This document shows, one piece after another, positions 26,060 to 33,700 of a stretch of DNA of 64,000 bases. Within the stretch, counting starts at the first letter, position 1, and every line of letters begins with the position of its first letter. Where the stretch lies: NCBI RefSeq assembly GCF_036237275.1, contig NZ_CP108352.1, forward strand, positions 5,766,001 to 5,830,000, read 5' to 3'. This DNA is from Streptomyces sp. NBC_01353 (GTDB taxonomy: Bacteria > Actinomycetota > Actinomycetes > Streptomycetales > Streptomycetaceae). The position numbers were made by a program, and so were the translations under genes. Below the pieces are notes generated by a model. The model saw only the letters and a program-made list of their open reading frames with translations, was not told where the DNA came from and searched no databases.

Positions 26060-26926
26060 TCACTGCCAGTCGTCCACCCCGCCGGCGTGCAGCGTCGCCA
26101 TCGCGCGACTGCTCTCCTCGTCGTTCGGCGTGTAGGTCACTATTCGGCACTCCGGCATCCCGTTGATGGAGAGCGACAGCGACGTCATCCGCAGCTCTCC
26201 CACGGTGTCGTGACGGAAGGTCTTGACGTGGCTTCCCGGCGGTACGACGTCGCCGCTCCGCCACAGCCGGGAGAACCGTGGGCTGGCCTCCGAGAGCCGC
26301 CGCACGAACGACTCCCAGGCCGGCTCGCCCACGTGCCGGCCGTACGCGCCCCGCATCTGGGCGACCATCAGCGGAAGCTCCCGCTCCTTGTCGACGAGGG
26401 GACAGCGGTCCTCGTCCATCGTGAAGAGCGTCCACAGCACGTTGCGGAATCCGAAGGGGGTGTTCTGCGGATCCGAGAACAGCGTCCGGTACATCGAGTT
26501 GGTCGCCAGCACGTCGTACCGGCTGTTGTAGACCACCGCCGGACGCGGGACCAGGGCGTCCAGAATCCCCTGGAGCTCGGGGCCGACCGTCTCGACGGCC
26601 TCGGCGCCCCGATCCGGCGCGAACGGCACCTCCGCCAGGTGGTACAGGTGCTCGCGCTCGGGCCGGTCGAGCCGCAGCGTGCGGGCGACCGCGTCGAGCA
26701 CCTGGGCGGAGGCGTTGATCGGGCGGCCCTGCTCCAGCCAGGTGTACCAGGTGACGCCGACGCCGGAGAGCTGGGCGACCTCCTCGCGGCGCAGGCCGGG
26801 CGTACGGCGGCGCAGGCCGGGCGGCATACCCACGTCCTCCGGAGTCACCCGCGCCCGGCGGCTGCGCAGGAACGCGGCCAGTTCCGGTCGGCGGCGCCGC
26901 TGTGTCGGTGCTGCCAAAGTCGTCAC
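26060..26926 (-). CDS. XRE/MmyB-type transcriptional regulator
   Basis: A 288-residue regulator. The N-terminal helix-turn-helix covers about residues 12-90 (LRSRRARVTPEDVG...GLRREEVAQLSGVGVTWYTWLEQGR), a signature of the MmyB-like family. The C-terminal part (RPAVVYNSRYDVLATNSMYRTLF ... ) is the MmyB ligand-binding domain, thought to sense a small hydrophobic molecule. It starts at GTG and diverges from the MFS exporter gene 102 bp away, the usual arrangement of a local repressor and its target exporter. Confidence 0.92.
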   Translation of the reverse strand: MTTLAAPTQRRRRPELAAFLRSRRARVTPEDVGMPPGLRRRTPGLRREEVAQLSGVGVTWYTWLEQGRPINASAQVLDAVARTLRLDRPEREHLYHLAEVPFAPDRGAEAVETVGPELQGILDALVPRPAVVYNSRYDVLATNSMYRTLFSDPQNTPFGFRNVLWTLFTMDEDRCPLVDKERELPLMVAQMRGAYGRHVGEPAWESFVRRLSEASPRFSRLWRSGDVVPPGSHVKTFRHDTVGELRMTSLSLSINGMPECRIVTYTPNDEESSRAMATLHAGGVDDWQ

Positions 26927-26960
26927 ACCCCCATGGTCGAGTCCCCGTGCCGCCGTTGCC

Positions 26961-26980
26961 AGGTGCTGTCAGTACCAGCA
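26961..26980. promoter_or_regulatory. Candidate operator between the MmyB regulator and MFS gene
   Basis: The imperfect dyad TGCTG-N7-CAGCA lies in the 102-bp gap between the divergent genes. Position fits an operator for the regulator, but the symmetry is short. Confidence 0.35.
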
Positions 26981-27028
26981 TCGGCGGGCTCTCGTTACCC
27001 GTATCGAATCCTCGTCACGCTGCCTCGT

Positions 27029-28462
27029 ATGACGACGACCACAACACGGCCCGTACTCAGTAAAGACGGTGGCACCGACAACCGGCCCGGGCTGCTGCTC
27101 GGAGTGGTGCTCGCGGCCCAGTTCATGGCACTGCTCGACGTCTTCATCGTCAATGTCGCCGCCCCCACCATCCGCACCGAACTGTCCGCCTCCGGGGCGG
27201 GACTTCAGCTCGTCATCGCCGGATATACGATCGCCTACGCGGTCCTGCTGATCACCGGCGCACGGCTCGGCGACCGGCTCGGGCACCGACGGACGTACCT
27301 CATGGGACTCGCCGTCTTCACGGCGGCCTCGCTCGCCTGCGGACTGGCCGCGGGAACGGGCCAGCTCATCGCCTTCCGGCTCGTCCAGGGCGCCGGCGCG
27401 GCCCTGATGATCCCTCAGGTGCTCAGCCTCATCCAACGGAACTTCACCGGGGAGGGCCGCGTCCGCGCCCTCGGCGCGTACTCCGCGGTGCTCGCCACCG
27501 GCGCCGCGGCCGGCCAGGTCGTCGGCGGCATCCTCGTCAGCGCGGACCTGTTCGGCAGCAGCTGGCGGCCGGTCTTCCTCGTCAACGTGCCCATCGGTCT
27601 GGTCCTGCTGGCCCTGGGCGCCCGGGTGCTGCCGCGTGACGCGCGCACCGAGCCCGAACGCGACCGCTCCCTCGACCTGCCAGGACTCGTCCTGCTCGCC
27701 GCCGCCGTCTCGATGCTCACGGTCCCCCTCGTCCTCGGGCAGGAACAGGACTGGCCGGCGTGGGCCTGGACCTCGCTCGCGTGCTCCGCGGCGGTCTTCG
27801 CGGCTTTCGGCGCTTATGAAACCCGGCTCGCCCGCCGGGGCGGCGCTCCGCTCATCGCCCCGCGTGTCCTGCGCATCCCCGGCATCGGACGGGCCGCGTT
27901 CCAGATCGCCGCGGCGATGGCCGTCAACGCCGGTTTCCTCTTCACCATCACCCTGCATCTGCAGGGAGGGCTCGGGCACAGCGCCCTGCGCGCAGGGCTG
28001 ACCTTCGCGCCGGCCGCCGCGTCCTTCGGCGTGGTCGGCCTGACCTGGCGGCGCTGGCCCGCGCGCCTTCAGCGCCTCCTGATCCCCGGCGGCTTCCAGC
28101 TGGCCGCGATCGCCTCGGCGACCATGGGCGGCCTTCTCAGGGGCGGCGACGCGGGCGGCTGGGGGCTCTACCCTGCACTCGCAGCCATGGGCGCGGGGCT
28201 CGCGCTGGCCTTCAGCCCGGCCCTGACCGGCGCGCTGGCCCGCGTACGACCCGAGGAGGCCGCCGACGCCAGCGGTCTGCTCGCCACCGTCACCCAGCTC
28301 GGCCAGCTGATCGGTGTCGCGAGCTTCGGCACACTCTTCCTTGCTCGACTGCATACGCCGGGGGCGCATGACTCCGCAGACGCGGTGTGGGCGTGCGCCC
28401 TCGCGCTGGCCGTCGCATCGATCTTGGGCGCGTCGGCCGCCCTGGTGCACCGAGCTCGCTGA
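27029..28462 (+). CDS. MFS drug exporter (EmrB/QacA type)
   Basis: A 477-residue polytopic transporter. It has about 14 hydrophobic segments, motif A in GARLGDRLGHRRTYLMGL (between the second and third segments) and LLDVFIVNVAAPTIRTEL in the first, the typical D1-type signature of the DHA2 drug:proton antiporters. The first 20 residues are polar. ATG 27029 is taken as start, although an open frame extends far upstream. Expression is probably controlled by the divergent MmyB-type regulator. The substrate is unknown. Confidence 0.93.
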   Translation: MTTTTTRPVLSKDGGTDNRPGLLLGVVLAAQFMALLDVFIVNVAAPTIRTELSASGAGLQLVIAGYTIAYAVLLITGARLGDRLGHRRTYLMGLAVFTAASLACGLAAGTGQLIAFRLVQGAGAALMIPQVLSLIQRNFTGEGRVRALGAYSAVLATGAAAGQVVGGILVSADLFGSSWRPVFLVNVPIGLVLLALGARVLPRDARTEPERDRSLDLPGLVLLAAAVSMLTVPLVLGQEQDWPAWAWTSLACSAAVFAAFGAYETRLARRGGAPLIAPRVLRIPGIGRAAFQIAAAMAVNAGFLFTITLHLQGGLGHSALRAGLTFAPAAASFGVVGLTWRRWPARLQRLLIPGGFQLAAIASATMGGLLRGGDAGGWGLYPALAAMGAGLALAFSPALTGALARVRPEEAADASGLLATVTQLGQLIGVASFGTLFLARLHTPGAHDSADAVWACALALAVASILGASAALVHRAR

Positions 28463-28533
28463 CCCCCTTGCGGGGCCATGGCAGAATCGGACGGCCGGAG
28501 GGGAACGAGGGTCCGGACGGGAGGGAGTGTGCG

Positions 28534-28725
28534 ATGGCCGCGAGCGGTGCCGAGGGTGCCGAGACCGATGCCGTCGCCGAGCCCGTCGAGGACCGCGCCG
28601 CGGTCCAGGGGGCCGGAGCCCCGCTCGACTGCCCCTCGTGCGGTTCCGCCCGGGTTGTCCACATGCTCGGTGACAACGGCGGAGTGTCCTTTGTGTGCAC
28701 GTCCTGCGGCCACAGCTGGAGCTGA
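28534..28725 (+). CDS. Small zinc-ribbon protein
   Basis: A 63-residue protein with an acidic, Ala/Glu-rich first half and a C-terminal zinc ribbon: CPSCGSARVVHMLGDNGGVSFVCTSCGHSWS, two CxxC pairs 20 residues apart. The ATG is well defined by GAGGGAG 6 nt upstream. A second small Cys-rich gene follows after 3 nt. Such ribbons often bind nucleic acids or proteins, but no function can be assigned. Confidence 0.82.
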   Translation: MAASGAEGAETDAVAEPVEDRAAVQGAGAPLDCPSCGSARVVHMLGDNGGVSFVCTSCGHSWS

Positions 28726-28728
28726 TTG

Positions 28729-28962
28729 ATGGGTGCACACAGGCGGAAGTGCGACTGGTGCGGCAGCGGTACGCCCATTGTCCGGGACATGGACCCGGTC
28801 AACACCGAGTACCAGTACTGGTGCGAGGAGTGCGCGCGGGCGCTGATCATAAAGGGCGACCCGATCGAGACCTACCGCGAGCTCGAGGGGGAGCCGATCT
28901 ACGGACGGCTGCTCGACGAGCACTGCACCCTCAAACGCTTCTACTCCTTCGCCACGGCCTGA
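28729..28962 (+). CDS. Small CxxC/CxxC protein
   Basis: A 77-residue protein with CDWCGSGTPIVRDMDPVNTEYQYWCEEC, a zinc-binding pattern with a 22-residue loop, and a basic/aromatic tail LKRFYSFATA. It starts 3 nt after the preceding zinc-ribbon gene, with GGAG upstream; the TTG at 28726 is an alternative start. The 3' end overlaps the convergent membrane gene by 22 bp. The two tiny Cys-rich products may work together. Function unknown. Confidence 0.8.
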   Translation: MGAHRRKCDWCGSGTPIVRDMDPVNTEYQYWCEECARALIIKGDPIETYRELEGEPIYGRLLDEHCTLKRFYSFATA

Positions 28963-30167
28963 CGCCACCGGGTGAGGCCGTACCCCAGGAACAGGGCGGT
29001 CGCGGTCAGCGGATAGATCGCCGAGAGCAGCATCTGACCCGGGTTCTGGTCGAGTTCCGGACGCCCCGGGTCGTGAGGCACCCACCACAGCGCGAACGAC
29101 GCGAAGGCCAGGGCCACCGCGGTCACCGCCCACCCGGGCCGCACGCGGTCGCGGCGGTCCACCAGCAGGACGAGCAGCGGGACGCACCACACCCAGTGGT
29201 GGGACCAGGAGATCGGGCTGATCATCAGCGCCGTCACCGCACAGACGATCACGGCGAGGGCCTTGTCCCCGCGCAGCGCGGCCCGCACGGCGAGGACCAT
29301 GGCAGCACCGCCGAGCACGGCCGCGACCAACGCCCACCACATGCCCGGGTCGTCGGTGTGCATCAGCCGCGCGAGAACCCCGCGCAGCGACTGGTTGGCG
29401 GTCTCCTCGGCGAAGCCGACCCGGCCGGTCTCGAAGAGCGTCCCGGTCCAGAAGCGCTTGGAGTCGTACGGCAGGATCAGCGCGCTCATCAGGGTCGCCC
29501 CGAGGAACACCGCGGTCGCCGTGGCCGCCGTGCGCAGCCACGGGTTCCAGCCCTTCTCGCGCCGCCACAGGAGAAGGCCGGCGGCCAGCAGGAACACGAC
29601 GAACAGGCCGGGTGTGAGCTTCACCGCCGTCGCGAGACCGATGCCCAGGCCCGCCCAGCGGTTGCCCTCACGGCGTGTGAAGTCCCACAGCACCGCCACC
29701 GCGACGAGCAGATTGATCTGCCCGTACCGCAGCGTCGTCCACACCGGCTCGCACCAGACCACGACCGCCGCCACCAGGAACGTGGCGCGCCAGAGCCGCT
29801 CCCGCGAGAGGGACGGGCGGACGAGCTGGAGGGAGAGCTGGACCAGCGCGACCACGAGGAGCAGGTTCCCGGCGGTCGCGAGCGTCCGCATCAGCGGGAC
29901 TCCGACGAATGTCAGGGGAACGAACAGCAGCCCCGCGAAGGGCGGATAGGTCATGGCGAGGTTCGCCGAGGTGGCGCGCATCGCGTAGAGGTCGCCGCCG
30001 GCCCGGACGGTCTCCCCCTCCGCCCGGTAGACCATCACGTCGAGCATGTTCACGTGGGCGACCCGTTGGGCCACCCAGAAGGCTATGAACGACACGAGAC
30101 AGGCTGCCGCGGCAGTGGCGAGGGGCCACTGGCGGGCGCGGGTTCTGGCGAGCACGGACACGGTCAC
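28941..30167 (-). CDS. GT87-like (DUF2029) polyprenyl-phosphate-mannose mannosyltransferase
   Basis: A 408-residue GT-C membrane protein with about ten hydrophobic segments. The first outer loop contains DVMVYRAEGETVRAGGDLY, with acidic residues expected to be catalytic, followed by MTYPPFAGLLFVPL. The motifs YGQINLLVAVAVLWDF and GIGLATAVKLTPGLFVVFLL are typical of the family. In actinomycetes such enzymes use polyprenyl-phosphate-mannose to extend lipid-linked glycans or glycoproteins (family knowledge). GTG 30167 is 8 nt after a TAAGGT -10 element on the minus strand, so the mRNA is probably leaderless. Confidence 0.86.
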   Translation of the reverse strand: MTVSVLARTRARQWPLATAAAACLVSFIAFWVAQRVAHVNMLDVMVYRAEGETVRAGGDLYAMRATSANLAMTYPPFAGLLFVPLTFVGVPLMRTLATAGNLLLVVALVQLSLQLVRPSLSRERLWRATFLVAAVVVWCEPVWTTLRYGQINLLVAVAVLWDFTRREGNRWAGLGIGLATAVKLTPGLFVVFLLAAGLLLWRREKGWNPWLRTAATATAVFLGATLMSALILPYDSKRFWTGTLFETGRVGFAEETANQSLRGVLARLMHTDDPGMWWALVAAVLGGAAMVLAVRAALRGDKALAVIVCAVTALMISPISWSHHWVWCVPLLVLLVDRRDRVRPGWAVTAVALAFASFALWWVPHDPGRPELDQNPGQMLLSAIYPLTATALFLGYGLTRWRQAVAKE

Positions 30168-30175
30168 AGAGGGGG

Positions 30176-30181
30176 ACCTTA
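30176..30181 (-). promoter_or_regulatory. -10 element of the GT87-like gene
   Basis: TAAGGT on the minus strand, 8 nt before the GTG start. Confidence 0.5.
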
Positions 30182-30213
30182 CCTGTCACCCTCGGAACGC
30201 CAGGGAAATCGAT

Positions 30214-30243
30214 TTGGTGATCCCCAGGGGGGCCGGTTAATGT
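30214..30243 (+). promoter_or_regulatory. Promoter of the second tRNA-Ala
   Basis: TTGGTG (30214-30219) and TAATGT (30238-30243) are separated by 18 bp, a good match to the main sigma factor consensus, about 45 nt before the tRNA. Confidence 0.5.
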
Positions 30244-30288
30244 TCTGTCTGTCGCCGCGGGGGAAACCCGGAACGGGGCGGACAGCAA

Positions 30289-30361
30289 GGGGCTATAGCT
30301 CAGTTGGTAGAGCGCCTGCATGGCATGCAGGAGGTCAGGAGTTCAATTCTCCTTAGCTCCA
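30289..30361 (+). tRNA. tRNA-Ala (anticodon GGC), second copy
   Basis: Identical over all 73 nt to the tRNA at 25938-26010, including acceptor stem and GGC anticodon. Identity extends a few bases on both sides. The flanking promoter and terminator differ from those of the first copy. Confidence 0.96.
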
Positions 30362-30367
30362 CAGAAA

Positions 30368-30406
30368 GAAGAAGCGGATCATCCGAATCGGATGATCCGC
30401 TTCTTC
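30368..30406. terminator. Terminator after the second tRNA-Ala
   Basis: A 17-bp perfect stem pairs 30368-30384 with 30390-30406 around a 5-nt loop. It also faces the end of the convergent redox gene at 30426. Confidence 0.88.
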
Positions 30407-30425
30407 GTGTTCATGGGGCCGGGTG

Positions 30426-32003
30426 TCAACCCCGGCCGCTGCCCAGTGCCTTACGGCCGCCGCCCGGCGGCAGGGCCGGCCGCTCCTGGGGCCCCTGCTC
30501 GATCCGCAGCGCCAGCGCGGGACAGCGACCTACGGCCCGCTGCGCCCGTCCCCGCAGATGCACCGGCACGGAGGCGTCGGCGAGCGCCGGGTAGCCGTCC
30601 GGGCCCAGTCTGATCAGCTCCGGGACGATGTCCGCGCAGAGCCCGTGCCCCTTGCACAGCGTCCAGTCCACGGCCAGCTTCTCGCCGCTCGGGATCGACT
30701 CCTCCGCGTCCTGATAGCCGGCGGCCGGGAGCGGTAGCACCCCGACGGTCGGGCGTCCGCAGCCGCCGTCGAGGACATGGGCGGCCAGATCGTCCGTGAA
30801 GGCCGAGAGCGTCGAGGCGAAGAAGCGGGCCGAGCCGTCGGGGTGCTTGCACGCACCGCGGCCCTTCACCGCCTGGGTGACCTCCCGCAGCGCCTCCAGT
30901 GCTGCGGGACCGCCGCCGTTGAGCACGTCCGAGAGGCCACCGGCCGCCGCCGGCAGGCCGAGCCGGCACGGCCCGCACTGGCCTGCGGTCTCGGCAGCGA
31001 GCCAGTTCGCGACCCGTAGCGATTCGCCGATCGGGCAGGTCTCGGGGCCGATCGGCAGGATCGCCCCGGCGCCGAGCGAACCGCCGACGGCCGACAGGGA
31101 CGCCCGCGAGACGACCGCGTTGTCGACCGCCATCGAGTCGATCCAGTTGCCGTGGTACCCGCCCGTGAGGACGCCCTGGGGGAGCAGCGGGGCCCCGGCC
31201 AGCTGGAGCACGTACCGCAGCGGGACGCCCGTCGGCACCTCGACCACCATGGGGCGAGCGACAGCCCCGGAGATCGTCAGCAGGACCGTGCCGGGCTCCG
31301 CTTCCAGGCCGGTGTGGCCGTAGCGGCGCGGACCGATCCGGGCGCCCACGGCCAGCTGTGCGAACGTCTCGGCGTTGGAGAGCAGCGTGGGTGCTCCCCC
31401 CACCCCGGACTCCGCCGCGCGCTCCCGACGTCCGGGGGGCAGCGCCGGGCCGCCGCCGATCGCGCGGATCACGGCCGACGCCTCCCCGGAGACCATGCGT
31501 TCGGGAGTTCGGACGACACGCGCGCGTAGAGCCTGTCCACGGCGGTCGGAGAGGCCCCGTTCGGCGAGTGCCGAGCGGATGGAGATCTCCGTGGAGTTAC
31601 GGGTCACTGCCACGATCAGCGTCCGGGCGCCGAGCGCCTCGGCCGCGAGCAGGGCCCCGTCCAGAATCAGGTGCGGGGCCCGGTTGAGCAGCACCGTGTC
31701 CTTCCGGCAGGCGGGCTCGCCCTCACTGCCGTTGACGACCACCACAGGACGTATCCCACGGCGGATCGCCGCCTTGCCGACCGCCCTCAGCTTGCGGCCG
31801 AAGGGAAAGCCGGCGCCACCGCGCCCGTGGAGGGATATCTCGTCCGCGAGCTGGGCGAGCCGTTCGCCGCTCATCGGATCCAGCGGCCCGTGCACCTTCA
31901 GATGCATCTCCAGACCGAGTCGCTCCACCAGGTCGAAGCCCTGGGTGAGCTGAGGCAGACCGACCACGCGGACCTCGGGGACGTCGGGGAGCGGGGCGTT
32001 CAC
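30426..32003 (-). CDS. NuoF-like flavoprotein fused to a one-cluster ferredoxin
   Basis: A 525-residue redox protein. Residues about 1-240 form the NuoF/RnfC FMN domain (LHGRGGAGFPFGRKL, VVNGSEGEPACRKDTVLL), followed by an SLBB region at about 240-300. The Fe-S domain has ETAGQCGPCRLG and, further on, GRGACKHPDGS; canonical NuoF has ESCGxCxPC, so the first cluster cysteine is Ala here. The last 90 residues are a ferredoxin (DWTLCKGHGLC...RCPALAL) with three cysteines, fitting a [3Fe-4S] type. The GTG overlaps the stop of the upstream membrane gene (GTGA). The pair probably passes electrons between a soluble carrier and the membrane (inference). It is not part of a complex I operon. Confidence 0.87.
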   Translation of the reverse strand: MNAPLPDVPEVRVVGLPQLTQGFDLVERLGLEMHLKVHGPLDPMSGERLAQLADEISLHGRGGAGFPFGRKLRAVGKAAIRRGIRPVVVVNGSEGEPACRKDTVLLNRAPHLILDGALLAAEALGARTLIVAVTRNSTEISIRSALAERGLSDRRGQALRARVVRTPERMVSGEASAVIRAIGGGPALPPGRRERAAESGVGGAPTLLSNAETFAQLAVGARIGPRRYGHTGLEAEPGTVLLTISGAVARPMVVEVPTGVPLRYVLQLAGAPLLPQGVLTGGYHGNWIDSMAVDNAVVSRASLSAVGGSLGAGAILPIGPETCPIGESLRVANWLAAETAGQCGPCRLGLPAAAGGLSDVLNGGGPAALEALREVTQAVKGRGACKHPDGSARFFASTLSAFTDDLAAHVLDGGCGRPTVGVLPLPAAGYQDAEESIPSGEKLAVDWTLCKGHGLCADIVPELIRLGPDGYPALADASVPVHLRGRAQRAVGRCPALALRIEQGPQERPALPPGGGRKALGSGRG

Positions 32004-33256
32004 GGGCGGTCTCCTGCGGGTGCGGTCCAGGGCTCACCCGCTGGGGGCGGGCTGGAGTAGGTCGGCATCGGGGGCGAGGGCGTGGGCCAGAAGCCGGGAC
32101 GGAGGGAGGGATCGGGGACGACGGGGAGCTCCTCGGTCATGGGTATGCGCTCGGCGAGCGGGGCATCGCCGGAGGTGTACGGGGTGGGGTCGGGCGCCGG
32201 GGCGGCACGGGACACCGCGCGGTAGGCGGCCGAGAAGCGGGCGGAGGTGCCGGGGCCGACGGTCGGGGCCGAGGTCGGGATCGGGGGAGCCGTCTCGTAG
32301 AGCGGTGGAGGGGACTCGTACAGCGGTGAGGTGGACTCGTAGAGCGGGGGAGGGGAGTCGTACAGCCGGCTGCTCGGTACGGGGGGTGCGAGCGGCTCGG
32401 GCGAGGGAGGCAGGGAGGGGCGGCCAGGCCGGTCCAGCCACTCGGCGGACACGGTGGGCGGCTCGTAGCCGCCGCGCTCGCCCTCGTTCTCGGCTCCGGT
32501 GGGGCCCTCGACCGGGTCGGCCGCCCGGTTGGCCTCCTCGGGCCTGGTGCGGCCTTCCAGCGACGCCAGGAGCCCGACGAACCGGTCGGCGAGCTCCCGC
32601 TGTGTCGGAGCGGGGAGCATCCGGAGCGAGACCGCCACGGCGACGAAGGTCAGGGCCAGGCAGTACATGACGACGACCCACGTGGCGGCGGGCCGGCCGG
32701 TGTACAGACCGTGGACCAGGGCGAAGCACCAGGCCGGGTACGCCAGCATGTGCAGCGGTCGCCAGCGTGCGGCGAAACGGCTGCGGCCCGCCAGAGTGCT
32801 GCGCAGGGCGCCCGTGGAGGCGGCGACGACCATCAGCAGCCCGGCGAGCGAGCCGAAGCCGATGAGGGCCGACGTGCCCGTGACGCCGAGGCCGAAGGGA
32901 ATCAGGGCGCCGATCGGCTCGACATGGCCGAGGGACACCTTGACCGTGGCGTGCAGCAGCAGAAAGCCGAGCGAGGCGACCGCGGTGGCCCTGTGGATGC
33001 CCTGGGCGAGCAACCGGTGGCGTGGGGAGAGCAGCAGCCGGTCGGTGGCGATCAGGCCCCAGGCGACCGAGGCGGTGAGCGAAACCAGCGACAGCACGCC
33101 GCTGGTGAAGTCGAGCGCGGCCCGGAAACTGTCGCTGCCTCCGACGGCGAGCAGCGGAATGATCACCAGCGCCGCGACCGAAAGCCCGCCCTGAACCGGC
33201 CGGCTCATACGGGTTCGCTCGGCGGGGGTAGAGCGTTTCTTGCGATGAGGGTTCAT
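32000..33256 (-). CDS. Ferric-reductase-like membrane protein with proline-rich tail
   Basis: A 418-residue protein with about six membrane segments in residues 20-225. Histidines fall in or next to segments (QGIHRATAVASLGFLLLHATVKV, RWRPLHMLAYPAWCFALVHGLYTG), the layout of haem-binding ferric reductase/cytochrome b-type domains. The C-terminal 190 residues are disordered, with repeated LYESPPPLYE units (SRLYDS, PPLYES, SPLYES, PPLYET). It is translationally coupled to the NuoF/ferredoxin fusion downstream, which is its likely electron donor. The ATG at 33256 opens a long basic N terminus; MSRPVQ 17 residues later is an alternative. Confidence 0.84.
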   Translation of the reverse strand: MNPHRKKRSTPAERTRMSRPVQGGLSVAALVIIPLLAVGGSDSFRAALDFTSGVLSLVSLTASVAWGLIATDRLLLSPRHRLLAQGIHRATAVASLGFLLLHATVKVSLGHVEPIGALIPFGLGVTGTSALIGFGSLAGLLMVVAASTGALRSTLAGRSRFAARWRPLHMLAYPAWCFALVHGLYTGRPAATWVVVMYCLALTFVAVAVSLRMLPAPTQRELADRFVGLLASLEGRTRPEEANRAADPVEGPTGAENEGERGGYEPPTVSAEWLDRPGRPSLPPSPEPLAPPVPSSRLYDSPPPLYESTSPLYESPPPLYETAPPIPTSAPTVGPGTSARFSAAYRAVSRAAPAPDPTPYTSGDAPLAERIPMTEELPVVPDPSLRPGFWPTPSPPMPTYSSPPPAGEPWTAPAGDRP

Positions 33257-33519
33257 AGGGGCGACTCCGAATGGTGCGGATAAGCAGTCCCGTTGCGCCG
33301 CATGTTAGGTCGCCCCATACCGGCCGGTAGGTGGTTTGCGTGTTTACGGGACTCTCAACCGCCTACTGACTTTGGGGTTGCCCCGGATAGGGGCGATACG
33401 CGGAGTAACCTGGGCGCCTCGGGCGACCGGGAAGCGTGACGCGCCCACGGCGCCGCGCCCGCCCGAAGGTCGTTCAGCCACCGGTCGGAACGTCGGTGCG
33501 GCCCCCGCGGGCCCTGCGG
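33257..33519. other. Divergent intergenic region upstream of leuS
   Basis: No gene is supported here. An AT-richer stretch at about 33300-33375 probably contains the promoter of the minus-strand redox pair (several TA-rich -10-like words such as TATGGG and TAACAT read on the minus strand). The part next to leuS is GC-rich. Confidence 0.4.
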
Positions 33520-33525
33520 TACCCT
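33520..33525 (+). promoter_or_regulatory. -10 element of the leuS leader
   Basis: TACCCT is 6 nt before the leader peptide ATG at 33532, so the leader itself appears to be translated from a leaderless transcript. Confidence 0.62.
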
Positions 33526-33531
33526 GGCGCC

Positions 33532-33570
33532 ATGCGTGCCGTACGCCTTCTGCTTAGCGAGCCGCGCTGA
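33532..33570 (+). CDS. Leucine-rich leader peptide of leuS
   Basis: A 12-residue reading frame, [12 protein letters not shown], with three consecutive leucine codons (CTT CTG CTT). CTT is a rare codon in this GC-rich genome, which would make ribosome progress sensitive to charged tRNA-Leu. It starts 6 nt after a -10 element, ends 130 nt before leuS, and is followed by mutually exclusive RNA hairpins and a T-tailed terminator. This is the pattern of ribosome-mediated attenuation known for amino-acid operons. Confidence 0.82.
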   Translation: MRAVRLLLSEPR

Positions 33571-33576
33571 TCAGTC

Positions 33577-33642
33577 CCGACGGATGAAAGATCCGGTCGG
33601 AATCGGCGCGGCGTCCCCTCCTGTGCGAGGGGATTTTTCATT
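33577..33642 (+). promoter_or_regulatory. Attenuator RNA upstream of leuS
   Basis: Three pairings are possible. First, a hairpin directly after the leader stop: CCGACGGAT (33577-33585) with ATCCG.TCGG (33591-33600). Second, an intrinsic terminator: TCCCCTC (33614-33620) with GAGGGGA (33627-33633), then TTTTT (33634-33638). Third, an antiterminator: GATGAAAGATCC (33583-33594) with GGATTTTTCATT (33631-33642), 12 bp including two G-U pairs, which excludes both others. Confidence 0.72.
33614..33638 (+). terminator. Intrinsic terminator in the leuS leader
   Basis: A 7-bp stem with a CTGTGC loop and five T's, a U-tract rare in this genome. It lies between the leader peptide and leuS, so it acts as an attenuator rather than an end-of-gene signal. 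Confidence 0.8.
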
Positions 33643-33700
33643 TCGTGGCAGTGCAGTTCGCGGGCAGTGGGCAGAGACGATCGATGGAGCTTCAAGGATC

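Noticed and set aside
25938-30361. Integrated element at a tRNA (attL/attR)
   Set aside because: No integrase, excisionase or replication gene is present and both repeats are full tRNA genes with their own terminators.
33571-33700. T-box riboswitch upstream of leuS
   Set aside because: The conserved T-box sequence and specifier stem are not visible, while a leader peptide with Leu codons explains the structures.
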